Program-made: the position numbers and the translations under genes | Part shown: piece after piece, positions 34,137 to 41,855 of the stretch | Numbering within the stretch: position 1 is the stretch's first letter | How the letters are laid out: every line of letters starts with the position of its first letter | Assembly: GCA_021776635.1 (NCBI GenBank) | Contig: JAJFFN010000041.1 | Location: 1-42,061, forward strand | Direction: 5' to 3' | Length of the DNA stretch: 42,061 nucleotides | DNA from: Robiginitomaculum sp. | GTDB lineage: Bacteria; Pseudomonadota; Alphaproteobacteria; Caulobacterales; Maricaulaceae | The notes under the pieces: model-generated | What the model was told of the DNA's origin: nothing | Database searches by the model: none | The model's input: the letters and a program-made list of their open reading frames with translations, nothing else

Positions 34137-37122
34137 AGATGTAGAAATGGATATCCGTCCCAAAAAGGGACAAAACAAAGAGCAGCAAGACAGATATAAG
34201 GACGGCCTGCCCAATCTGATTTATACCAATGGTACGGATTGGGATTTCTATCGCCATAATGCAGAGGGTAAATCAGTACGGGTTGCCAGTTGTAAAATAG
34301 CTGACTTTGTGATGGGGCTACAGCCAGACAAAACCCAATTTGATGTTTTGCAAAACCTACTTTTGGATTTCGTGTCACAGGAAACCCAGACCCAAACCAT
34401 AACCTCGTCCAACCGCTTGGCGAAAATCATGGCGGGCAAAGCCAAAATCATCCGCGATGCCATCGGCAAAGCCCTAGTCGCTGACAAAGACGACAAAAGC
34501 GAATTGGCGGCGCAATATATTGGCTTTCGTGATACACTCTTGCACGATATCAAAAAGGTCGACTTTGCCGATATTTATGCCGAAACCATAGTCTACGGAA
34601 TGTTCGCGGCGCGCTATCACGACCCGACACCAGAGAATTTTTCACGCCAGGAAGCGTTGGAGCTATTGCCCAAATCCAATCCGTTCTTGCGCAAATTATT
34701 TACCTTTATCGCATCCCACGATTTGGACGAAGGCATTCGTTGGATCATTGATGATCTGGCCAATATTTTCCAAGCCACCAATGTACAAAACCTGATGAAC
34801 CGTTGGTCGGACGCCAATGACAAGCGTGACCCGTTCTTGCATTTCTATGAGACCTTTCTGGCCGAATATAATCCGAAAAAACGCAAAAGCCGCGGTGTCT
34901 GGTACACCCCCGAAGCGGTGGTCAATTTCATTGTCCGCGCCGTGGATGATGTTTTAAAAACCGAGTTTAACCTGCCCGAAGGTCTGGCTGATACCTCCAA
35001 GGTCGCGGTTAAGGTTGATACGGGCGAGACCAAAGAGGTCGGGAAAAAGGGGAATAAGAAACGCGTGCCCGTGATAAAGACCGAAAAGCTACATCGGGTG
35101 CAAATCCTCGACCCAGCTACGGGCACGGGCACATTTCTGGCCGAGGTGATTAAACAGGTGACACCGCGCATCAAGGCGGTCAACGCAGGTGGCTGGTCGA
35201 ATTATGTAGAGCGCGATTTGATTCCGCGCCTGCACGGGTTCGAGCTTTTGATGGCGTCCTACGCCATGTGCCATATGAAGCTTGACATGATGCTGTCCGA
35301 GACCGGATATAAACCGTCCGAAGACCCGCCGCGCCTGTCGGTCTGGCTGACCAACTCACTGGAAGAGCCGAAACAAGACGATAACAGCCTGCCCCTATTT
35401 GGCCTCGCCCGCGCCATCTCGGTCGAAGCCCACGGCGCCAACGAAGTTAAACGCGACAAGCCGATAATGTGTATCATAGGTAACCCGCCGTATTCTGTGA
35501 GTAGTCAAAACAAAGGGGATTGGATTTCTAACTTAATAAAACCATACAAGATAGGGCTTAACGAGCGTAAGATTAATCTAGATGACGACTATATAAAATT
35601 TCTTAGGTTTTCAGAAAATCTAATTGAAAAAAACGGCGAGGGTGTTCTCGCGATGATAACGAACAACTCATTCCTAAAGGGAGTGACTCATAGGAAAATG
35701 AGAAAGCATTTGCTTGGTACTTTTGATAAAATATATGTTGTTGATTTACATGGAGATTCCAACCGACTTGAAAAATCGCCTGATGGGTCAAAAGATCAAA
35801 ATGTTTTCGACATTATGCAAGGAGTTTCAATTAGTGTTTTCATTAAACGGAAAAATCCGTCGAACACACTTCAAGTCTTACAAAAAGATTTGTTTGGTGG
35901 CAGGGAAAGCAAAAACAAAATTTTATTCTCCAGTGACGTCCACGACGATACCTATACTACACTGAAACCAATCGACCCTTATTATTTCTTTGCTGATTTC
36001 GATTATGCAAATCAGGCCGTTTATCAGACTGGATTTAAAATCACAAAACTATTTGAAAATTCTAACACAGGTATCCAAACGAAAAGAGACGCTTTGTGTT
36101 TGCACTATAACAAAAAATCAGCTCAAAGTTTGCTAGAAAATGCCAATAAACTATCTCGGGACGACTTTGTTAAAGCTCATAGTCCGGGAGAAGATACAGG
36201 TGGCTGGAAATTGGAACGTTTTCTAGAGGATGCTAAATCGGGAACCGCTAAAGCGCTCCAAGTATTGTACCGTCCATTTGATATTAGGGCTCTGCTTTAC
36301 TCAAAAAAATCTGGTGGAGTTTTAGGGCGACCAAGACATTCAACAATGCGTCACATGATATTGGGTGAAAACCTATCTTTATTGTGCGGAAGACAAAATA
36401 AATCTGGTGATAATAATGATTATCTTGTTTCAACCTTACCTTCGGAAATGAAGTGTGCAGAAAGAACAATACAATCCTACCATTTCCCCCTCTACCTCTA
36501 CCCCGATGAAGACGACCTTGACCAAACCCGCAAGGTTAATATGGATGCGGATATTCGCGCGGCTATCGAGGATGCGGCGCGGGATAAAAAGCACGGTACG
36601 CCGGATGAGGTGGCTATTTTTGATTATATTTATGGGGTTTTGCATTGCCCTATCTACCGCGAAACTTATGTCGAGTTTCTCAAGATAGATTTCCCGCGTG
36701 TGCCCTATCCGCCAAGCCCTGATGTGTTTTGGGACGTATCGGACAAAGGGCGGGCGCTGCGCTTGTTGCATTTGATGGACGGGGTCAGCGCCGGCACGGC
36801 CTATCCGTTTAAGGGTGAGCCTGTGCCCGGCGAAGAAAACCTAGTCGAGACCATCAATGCCAAAAGCTATAAAATGATGGACAACGATATTGGCAATGTC
36901 CATATCAACCCCCAGCAATATTTTGCGGGCGTGCCCAAAACCGCTTGGGAGTTTTATATTGGCGGCTATCAGCCCGCGCAAAAATGGCTGAAAGACCGCA
37001 AAGGTCGTCCGCTGTCCCATGACGACATTATGCATTACCGCAAAATCATTCATATATTGATGGAAACCGACCGGATAATGAAAACCATTGATATGGATTT
37101 AGAGGGACGTAGCAACACATAA
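34126..37122 (+). CDS. Type ISP restriction-modification enzyme, DNA methyltransferase and specificity part
   Basis: A 998-residue product from the ATG at 34126 (the open frame reaches back to a GTG at 34078). The ATG overlaps the TAA at 34134 of the nuclease fragment, allowing restart. It contains the rest of the nuclease domain (AKDVEMD onward), a helical coupler, and an N6-adenine methyltransferase core with GVWYTPEAVVNFIVRAVDD, the SAM-binding DPATGTGTF (motif I) and NPPYS (motif IV). The specificity region follows (about residues 455-785), then the conserved C-terminal half beginning YHFPLYLYPDEDD. The region 35490-36470 is AT-rich: two 60-base lines I counted had 30% and 35% G+C, against 55% for one at 36721. 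The enzyme should methylate DNA; restriction is probably lost because the nuclease is cut at its ExK motif. No helicase domain was recognised. Confidence 0.85.
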   Translation: MWAKDVEMDIRPKKGQNKEQQDRYKDGLPNLIYTNGTDWDFYRHNAEGKSVRVASCKIADFVMGLQPDKTQFDVLQNLLLDFVSQETQTQTITSSNRLAKIMAGKAKIIRDAIGKALVADKDDKSELAAQYIGFRDTLLHDIKKVDFADIYAETIVYGMFAARYHDPTPENFSRQEALELLPKSNPFLRKLFTFIASHDLDEGIRWIIDDLANIFQATNVQNLMNRWSDANDKRDPFLHFYETFLAEYNPKKRKSRGVWYTPEAVVNFIVRAVDDVLKTEFNLPEGLADTSKVAVKVDTGETKEVGKKGNKKRVPVIKTEKLHRVQILDPATGTGTFLAEVIKQVTPRIKAVNAGGWSNYVERDLIPRLHGFELLMASYAMCHMKLDMMLSETGYKPSEDPPRLSVWLTNSLEEPKQDDNSLPLFGLARAISVEAHGANEVKRDKPIMCIIGNPPYSVSSQNKGDWISNLIKPYKIGLNERKINLDDDYIKFLRFSENLIEKNGEGVLAMITNNSFLKGVTHRKMRKHLLGTFDKIYVVDLHGDSNRLEKSPDGSKDQNVFDIMQGVSISVFIKRKNPSNTLQVLQKDLFGGRESKNKILFSSDVHDDTYTTLKPIDPYYFFADFDYANQAVYQTGFKITKLFENSNTGIQTKRDALCLHYNKKSAQSLLENANKLSRDDFVKAHSPGEDTGGWKLERFLEDAKSGTAKALQVLYRPFDIRALLYSKKSGGVLGRPRHSTMRHMILGENLSLLCGRQNKSGDNNDYLVSTLPSEMKCAERTIQSYHFPLYLYPDEDDLDQTRKVNMDADIRAAIEDAARDKKHGTPDEVAIFDYIYGVLHCPIYRETYVEFLKIDFPRVPYPPSPDVFWDVSDKGRALRLLHLMDGVSAGTAYPFKGEPVPGEENLVETINAKSYKMMDNDIGNVHINPQQYFAGVPKTAWEFYIGGYQPAQKWLKDRKGRPLSHDDIMHYRKIIHILMETDRIMKTIDMDLEGRSNT

Positions 37123-37187
37123 CCCACCCCCTTGCATTTTCACTTACGCTGGCTTAGGCCTTTAGTCTAAATAATTAGGGGAAGTGT

Positions 37188-38525
37188 ATGAGTGGGAAAC
37201 AGGCGGCGCGGTTAATGACCCAGAGGCGGTTTTGGCCTTTGTTTGTGCTTTTGCAAACCGGGACATTTAACGATAATATCTTGAAGAATGCCTTGATAGG
37301 CCTGATCACATTTGGCGGGCTGATATTTTTGCCCGGCCTGCCGTCGGCCATACGTGTGCCGGTTGCTGCGCTGATTTTCACGGGGCCGTTTTTACTGGTC
37401 TGTGCTATCGCGGGGCAAATCGCCGACAAGGTGGACCGAGGTGTTATCCTCAAGGCCATCAAACGCACTGAATTTGCTATTATGTTGGTGGCGTCGCTTG
37501 GGTTTTGGCTGTCCAATATTTGGATTTTGTGTTTTGCTTTGTTCTGTATGGGGGCGCAGTCTGCGTTCTTCTCGCCGACAAAAAACGCGGTTTTGCCGCA
37601 GTGGCTCAAGGACGATGAACTGATAACCGGCAATGCGCTTCTTAACGGGTTTGTTTTTGTGTTCATTCTTGTGGGCATGGTGCTCGGCTTGTTTGCTATT
37701 GGCATGGACGGCGGGCCAAAGATTGTGTCTATGGTTCTCTTGGCTGCGGCGGCCATTGGTTGGGCTGCGTCAGAATTTGTCCCCAAAGCCCCACCGCCCA
37801 ATCCGGATTTGAAAATAAATTATGAGCCGGTGACCTCAATTTTCAGTGTTTTGGCGAAAGCCTTAGATTCCAAACCCGTCTTGCGCCCCATGCTCGGCAT
37901 AGCTTGGTTTTACGGCTATTCGACAATTGTCATTACTATGTTACCAGATTATGTCGCCAACACGCTGGGCTATAATACCAATGTATTGGTGTTTATATTA
38001 ACCATATCTACGGTGGGGATTTTGGTTGGCTCATTGGCTTGTTCATTAATTGGAAATTGGCGGGTCTGGGGTAAGGAGGCTGTCGGTCTGACGGCCTTTG
38101 GGATTTGCGGGGTCTTGCTCAGTGTTATTGATTTGTATTTGACCGGGCCGAGCCATACGGTCGTCGGGGATGATGGTCTACGCCAAGGCGTTGATGTGTT
38201 TTTAGAGGCACCGGGCTCTGTGCGTATGTTGGCAGATATAGGCTTGGCTTCTGTGTTTGGCGGCATGTTTGTTGTGCCTTTGCAAGCCATGGCACAGCGC
38301 CGCGCCGACCCTAAAATCCGCGCCCGCTTGATGTCGGCTGGGGCAGTTTTGCTCAATTTGGCGGTTAATACAGTGACATTTGGTCTTATCGGCATGGCCG
38401 CGCTGAACTTGCCGCCCAAATCACCATTGTTAATTATTATCTTCATCAGTGTATTTGTTGCTGCCTATACGGTGTGGCGGGCATTTCACCCGCATAATTA
38501 TACGTCATATGTAGCGCAGGATTGA
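37188..38525 (+). CDS. MFS transporter, LplT-like (probable lysophospholipid transporter)
   Basis: A 445-residue membrane protein with about 12 hydrophobic segments. The N-terminal FWPLFVLLQTGTFNDNILKN (residues about 15-34), with the Asn-Asp-Asn pair, is characteristic of the LplT branch, which flips lysophospholipids across the inner membrane for re-acylation. AGGGGAAG (37177-37184) precedes the ATG. Its likely functional partner plsC lies 3.3 kb upstream, separated by the restriction-modification gene. In other bacteria the LplT-like and PlsC-like functions are adjacent or fused. Its stop overlaps the next gene's ATG (TGATG). Confidence 0.85.
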   Translation: MSGKQAARLMTQRRFWPLFVLLQTGTFNDNILKNALIGLITFGGLIFLPGLPSAIRVPVAALIFTGPFLLVCAIAGQIADKVDRGVILKAIKRTEFAIMLVASLGFWLSNIWILCFALFCMGAQSAFFSPTKNAVLPQWLKDDELITGNALLNGFVFVFILVGMVLGLFAIGMDGGPKIVSMVLLAAAAIGWAASEFVPKAPPPNPDLKINYEPVTSIFSVLAKALDSKPVLRPMLGIAWFYGYSTIVITMLPDYVANTLGYNTNVLVFILTISTVGILVGSLACSLIGNWRVWGKEAVGLTAFGICGVLLSVIDLYLTGPSHTVVGDDGLRQGVDVFLEAPGSVRMLADIGLASVFGGMFVVPLQAMAQRRADPKIRARLMSAGAVLLNLAVNTVTFGLIGMAALNLPPKSPLLIIIFISVFVAAYTVWRAFHPHNYTSYVAQD

Positions 38526-39076
38526 TGCGCGGCTATTTCGGACTTGGGGTAGAGGGGATTTCCAAGGCGGCCAATCTGGGCGCGGTTATGCGCACGGCCC
38601 ACGCCTTTGGCGCAAGTTTTGTCTATACGGTGGATGCCGACCATAAAGCATTGGATTATGGTGCGATAGATACGTCGCGGGATATTAATGCGACCGATAC
38701 ATCACGCAGTGTGAAACATCTCCCCCATTACCAGTGGAAAAACGTAGAGGATATGCGCTTGCCCGAAGACTGCACATTGGTCGGGGTAGAATTATGCGAG
38801 CGTTCCGTCGAAATGCCCAGTTTTCGTCATCCCCTAGCGGCTGCGTATATTTTAGGGCCTGAGCAGGGGTCGCTTTCGCCCGAAATGCAGGATTTGTGTA
38901 CCTATATTGTCAAAATCCCAACGAAATTTTGCATTAATGTGAGCTTAGCGGCGGCACTCACACTTTATGACCGCACATTGTGTTTAGGCGGATATCCCGA
39001 ACGACCAGCGGAGCCCGGCGGCCCTAATTTGGCGGCGCTAGATGAATGGCGCGCACGGCGAGCTAGAAACAGTTGA
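38525..39076 (+). CDS. TrmH/SpoU-family RNA 2'-O-methyltransferase
   Basis: A 183-residue SPOUT-fold methyltransferase, starting from the ATG that overlaps the transporter stop (TGATG at 38523-38527). N-terminal RGYFGLGVEGISKAANLGAV includes motif 1 with the catalytic Asn/Arg region (NLGAVMRTAHAFGAS), motif 2 is YILGPEQGSLSPEM, and motif 3 is VKIPTKFCINVSLAAALTLY. It should methylate a ribose in tRNA or rRNA; the target cannot be named. An in-frame TTG at 38522 lies one codon earlier. Confidence 0.88.
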   Translation: MRGYFGLGVEGISKAANLGAVMRTAHAFGASFVYTVDADHKALDYGAIDTSRDINATDTSRSVKHLPHYQWKNVEDMRLPEDCTLVGVELCERSVEMPSFRHPLAAAYILGPEQGSLSPEMQDLCTYIVKIPTKFCINVSLAAALTLYDRTLCLGGYPERPAEPGGPNLAALDEWRARRARNS

Positions 39077-39084
39077 TGAGCTTC

Positions 39085-39220
39085 CTTCCCTCGTCCTTAC
39101 GGGGGAAGTGGGCGCTTCTTGGCGCTCGATGGGGGGTAACTATCGTCTTGCATTAGGCTGAAGCGGGGCTCCCATCGCCTACGCACCGCTCCGGCACTTC
39201 CCCCGTAAGGACGGGGGAAG
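39085..39220. repeat. 136-bp concentric inverted-repeat element
   Basis: The 26-bp arms 39085-39110 and 39195-39220 match at 25 of 26 positions. Inside, CGATGGG (39127-39133) pairs with CCCATCG (39171-39177), and both sets share the same centre near 39152. Each outer arm is itself a palindrome (CTTCCC...GGGGGAAG). The whole stretch would fold into one long stem-loop. It sits between the SpoU methyltransferase and the IalB-like gene, with no open reading frame. It is MITE-like or REP-like; no target duplication was seen. Confidence 0.75.
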
Positions 39221-39311
39221 AAAATACAACTGATAAAAATTCTGTTTTTAACCGCGCTTTAATGCTAAACCGTTCTGATAGAGTTTCATAATTACCCTGG
39301 GCCAATAAACT

Positions 39312-39815
39312 ATGAATATGCGTATTTCTAAATCTATCTTCATTCTGGCTGCTGCAAGTATGTTTGCGAGCAATGCTAACGCCAAACTAGAAGGTGTCTA
39401 TACCGACTGGGCCGTACATTCGAAATCCCAGGGCAGCGAAAAAATTTGTTACGTCTTGGCAAAGGCAAAATCAAAAACGCCGTCCACAGTCAAGCACGGC
39501 GATATCTATTTCATGGTGGCCAATTGGAAATCCGGTGCGGCCAAAGAACAACCGAGCCTGTTGACCAGTTTTTCTCTTAAACCCGAAATCCCGCCCTCTG
39601 CGCGTATCGGAAGTGCGCGCATCCCTATGTATGCGGACGGCAGTGAAGCTTTTGTGGAAAACAGAAGCGACGAGAAAAAACTAGTGCGCTCAATGCGTAA
39701 GGGCTCAACCATGCGCGTGGACGCGGTCTCTGCGCGCGGGACACAAATATCCTATGAGTTCTCTCTGCGCGGCATAACGGCAGCGCTCGGCAAAGCCAAA
39801 ACGGTTTGTAAATAG
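39312..39815 (+). CDS. Invasion-associated locus B (IalB) family periplasmic protein
   Basis: A 167-residue exported protein. The signal peptide ends at about residue 24 (SIFILAAASMFASNANA). The mature part has the family pattern: YTDWAVHSKSQGSEKICYVL near the N-terminus, DIYFMVANWKSGAAKEQPSL, then VRSMRKGSTMRVDAVSARGT and YEFSLRGITAALGKAKTVC. Two Cys (in KICYVL and at the C-terminus) probably form a disulfide. Homologues in Bartonella affect red cell invasion, but in free-living alphaproteobacteria the role is unknown. It is followed by a 14-bp tandem repeat. Confidence 0.8.
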   Translation: MNMRISKSIFILAAASMFASNANAKLEGVYTDWAVHSKSQGSEKICYVLAKAKSKTPSTVKHGDIYFMVANWKSGAAKEQPSLLTSFSLKPEIPPSARIGSARIPMYADGSEAFVENRSDEKKLVRSMRKGSTMRVDAVSARGTQISYEFSLRGITAALGKAKTVCK

Positions 39816-39851
39816 GTAGCTGCACGTTACGTACTGACAAACAGGCTCTGG

Positions 39852-39893
39852 CAAGTAGTTTCTGACAAGTAGTTTCTGGTAAGTAGTTTCGGT
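39852..39893. repeat. 14-bp tandem repeat, three copies
   Basis: caagtagtttctga (39852-39865), caagtagtttctgg (39866-39879) and taagtagtttcggt (39880-39893). Non-coding, between the IalB-like and DUF805 genes. The first two units differ by one base. Confidence 0.85.
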
Positions 39894-39959
39894 ATTGTCT
39901 TGTATTTGCAACCAATTTGTCTAGGATTGGCCAATCAATTTTTAAATGGGAGAAAAAAA

Positions 39960-40421
39960 ATGGGGTTTATTGAAGCAATTAAATCTTTTTACAGTCGTTA
40001 TGTTGATTTTCAAACACGGTCTAGTCGGTCGGAGTATTGGTGGGTCGCGCTTTATCAAATTATTGTCGCCGTGGTATTAATGATACCTTTGTTTGGTGCG
40101 ATTGGCGGTTTGGCCATGTCTGGGGATTTGGAAAGTAATCCAACCGCCATTTACGGTGTATTTTTTGGCATGGCTGGTTTGCCAATATTACTCTTTTTCC
40201 TCGTCAATATCATTCCGGGCATTGCACTTGGTGTCCGCCGTATTCACGACTTTGATAAATCGGGTTGGTTATATTTAATCGTGCTCTTAGGCGGTTTTAT
40301 TCCAATCGCATCAATCTTTATCAGTATTGGTTGGCTTATTGTCAATTTTTTGCGCGGGACAGTTGGTCCAAATCGTTTCGGCGAAGACCCATTGGATCCT
40401 ATCTCGGATACATTTAGTTAA
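39960..40421 (+). CDS. DUF805 membrane protein
   Basis: A 153-residue protein from the ATG at 39960, preceded by GGGAG; the open frame from 39900 has no such site. FIEAIKSFYSRYVDFQTRSSRSEYW is the family N-terminus (RxSRxEYW). At least three membrane segments follow (WVALYQIIVAVVLMIPL, ILLFFLVNIIPGIALGV, YLIVLLGGFIPIASIFISIG), and the GVRRIHDFDKSGWLYLI segment with the conserved RR-HD-SGW pattern is typical. Function unknown. It is followed by a terminator shared with the convergent rlmB. Confidence 0.88.
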   Translation: MGFIEAIKSFYSRYVDFQTRSSRSEYWWVALYQIIVAVVLMIPLFGAIGGLAMSGDLESNPTAIYGVFFGMAGLPILLFFLVNIIPGIALGVRRIHDFDKSGWLYLIVLLGGFIPIASIFISIGWLIVNFLRGTVGPNRFGEDPLDPISDTFS

Positions 40422-40448
40422 GCGTATCTGGTAATATTTATATTGAAG

Positions 40449-40481
40449 ATGCTCTGTGAGAAATCACGGAGCATTTTTTTT
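40449..40481. terminator. Rho-independent terminator, probably bidirectional
   Basis: ATGCTCTGTGA (40449-40459), GAAA loop, TCACGGAGCAT (40464-40474) with one T-G wobble, then seven more T after the stem. It lies between the convergent DUF805 and rlmB genes. Confidence 0.9.
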
Positions 40482-40495
40482 GGTGCTTTAAAAGC

Positions 40496-41494
40496 TTAAT
40501 CCATGTTTCCATTAATGTTTCTGGCGGCCTCATAAAGCGCAATACCGGCGGCAGTTGAGACGTTGAGGCTCTCTGCCCCACTTTTTTCACTTCCGGGCAT
40601 TGGTATTTTGGCCAGTTGGTCACAGCAATCACGCACACGTTTTCTGAGGCCAGGGCCTTCTGCGCCCATAACGATGACCTCGGCTTCGCCGCGTGTGAAC
40701 GCTTGCTCTAGGGTGATATGCGCTTCGCCCGCTAGTCCCGTCACCCGCCAGCCCATTTTTTGCAGCTCAAGCAATGTATTGGCAATATTAGTGACCAGCA
40801 CATGGGGCACGGTTTCTACGGTGCCGACCGCGACTTTGGTCACGGCTCCGGCCAAGGGCGGCGCACCTCTGGTTTGCAAAATAACGGCCTTGGCGCCAAA
40901 GGCAGCGGCAAGCCTGAATATAGCCCCGACATTGTGCGGGTCTGTGATTTGGTCAAGCACAATGATTAGACCCTTGGCCTGCGCGGCGACAACATCCAGA
41001 TCATGGTCGGGTAGGGGGGCACTTTTAAGGGCTGCCCCTTGGTGCACGGCGCCACTTGGCAGCAGATCATCAATTTCCTTGGGGTGGACCTTAAGAAGTT
41101 CACCTTTAAATGCTTTCAAGCTATCCCCATTAAGGCTATCCCCACTAAGGCTGGCACCGAGCCGTGCAAACATTGTTTTGGACACGAGCAACTTGTGATG
41201 GGTGCGGCGCGGGTTTTCAAGGGCGGCTTTGACGGCATGGTGCCCCCAAATCCAGTTCTCTTTGGTCGTTTCGTTGCCAAAGTCACCACGGTTGCTAGGT
41301 TTACCATGTGTTTTCATGCCCCTAGACTTACCTAAAGAGCGCCCTGTTGCACGCCGAGAGGCAGGTTTATAGACACTTTCATCTTGATTAGCCGGATTCC
41401 ACGACGGTTTTTCCCCATGATTTGGGCCGCCTGTTTTTTTTCGCTTTTTTCCTGACTTTTGCGTAAGTTTGTTATTGCGTGTTTGCTTCGACAT
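40496..41494 (-). CDS. rlmB: 23S rRNA (guanosine-2'-O)-methyltransferase RlmB
   Basis: A 332-residue SpoU-family methyltransferase. The first about 75 residues are a Lys/Arg/Gly-rich disordered extension common in alphaproteobacteria. Then comes a small L30e-like substrate-binding domain (WGHHAVKAALENPRRTHHKL), and the SPOUT domain with LIIVLDQITDPHNVGAIFRL (motif 1), VMGAEGPGLRKRV (motif 2) and SLNVSTAAGIALYEAAR (motif 3). A 15-bp tandem duplication (41121-41150) inside the linker encodes repeated SLxGD units. It methylates G2251 in the ribosomal P-loop in E. coli numbering. rlmB next to tRNA-Tyr, tRNA-Gly and tuf is a familiar alphaproteobacterial arrangement. Confidence 0.93.
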   Translation of the reverse strand: MSKQTRNNKLTQKSGKKRKKTGGPNHGEKPSWNPANQDESVYKPASRRATGRSLGKSRGMKTHGKPSNRGDFGNETTKENWIWGHHAVKAALENPRRTHHKLLVSKTMFARLGASLSGDSLNGDSLKAFKGELLKVHPKEIDDLLPSGAVHQGAALKSAPLPDHDLDVVAAQAKGLIIVLDQITDPHNVGAIFRLAAAFGAKAVILQTRGAPPLAGAVTKVAVGTVETVPHVLVTNIANTLLELQKMGWRVTGLAGEAHITLEQAFTRGEAEVIVMGAEGPGLRKRVRDCCDQLAKIPMPGSEKSGAESLNVSTAAGIALYEAARNINGNMD

Positions 41495-41658
41495 CTCTAT
41501 ACATCCCGCCTACATTTTGGTGAATTTCAACTCTGTGTGGTTGGCTATAGCATAGCTGAGCCATTTTCAGAGTGTTTTTTGTTGGAAAAAAGAATATAAA
41601 AGGAGATAAGTTTCGCGCCGCGTATTTAACCGACACGGTGCGTTTTGGTGTGGTTTAA

Positions 41659-41744
41659 GGAGGGGTGGCCGAGTGGTTAAAGGCGTCAGACTGTAAATCT
41701 GATCACGCAAGTGTACATTGGTTCGAATCCAATCCCCTCCACCA
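41659..41744 (+). tRNA. tRNA-Tyr (anticodon GTA)
   Basis: An 86-base class II tRNA including an encoded CCA (41742-41744). The acceptor stem is GGAGGGG (41659-41665) with CCCCTCC (41734-41740). The anticodon loop reads CTGTAAA, the long variable arm is present, and the T-loop is GGTTCGAATCC. Confidence 0.97.
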
Positions 41745-41774
41745 TCCTTCGGGATAAAGCACGAATGAAAACAT

Positions 41775-41848
41775 GCGGGTATAGTATAGTGGTAATACAG
41801 CAGCCTTCCAAGCTGACTACGCGGGTTCGATTCCCGCTACCCGCTCCA
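41775..41848 (+). tRNA. tRNA-Gly (anticodon TCC)
   Basis: A 74-base tRNA including an encoded CCA (41846-41848). The acceptor stem is GCGGGTA (41775-41781) with TACCCGC (41838-41844). The anticodon loop is CTTCCAA and the T-arm contains GGGTTCGATTCCC. It lies 30 bp downstream of tRNA-Tyr, probably in the same transcript, and ahead of tuf. Confidence 0.97.
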
Positions 41849-41855
41849 GAAATGA

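Noticed and set aside
34110..34140. Programmed ribosomal frameshift or phase-variable repeat in the type ISP gene
   Set aside because: No slippery heptamer, no homopolymer longer than three bases and no simple repeat at the break; decay or sequence error is simpler.
33921..37122. Membership in a BREX or DISARM defence island
   Set aside because: None of the accompanying genes (PglZ, BrxC, DrmA/B helicases) is present; neighbours are lipid genes.
37175..37801. Reverse open frame of 208 codons in the transporter gene
   Set aside because: Shadow of a membrane protein gene; the encoded peptide has no recognisable pattern.
39852..39893. CRISPR array candidate
   Set aside because: The units are 14-bp direct tandem copies with no spacers.
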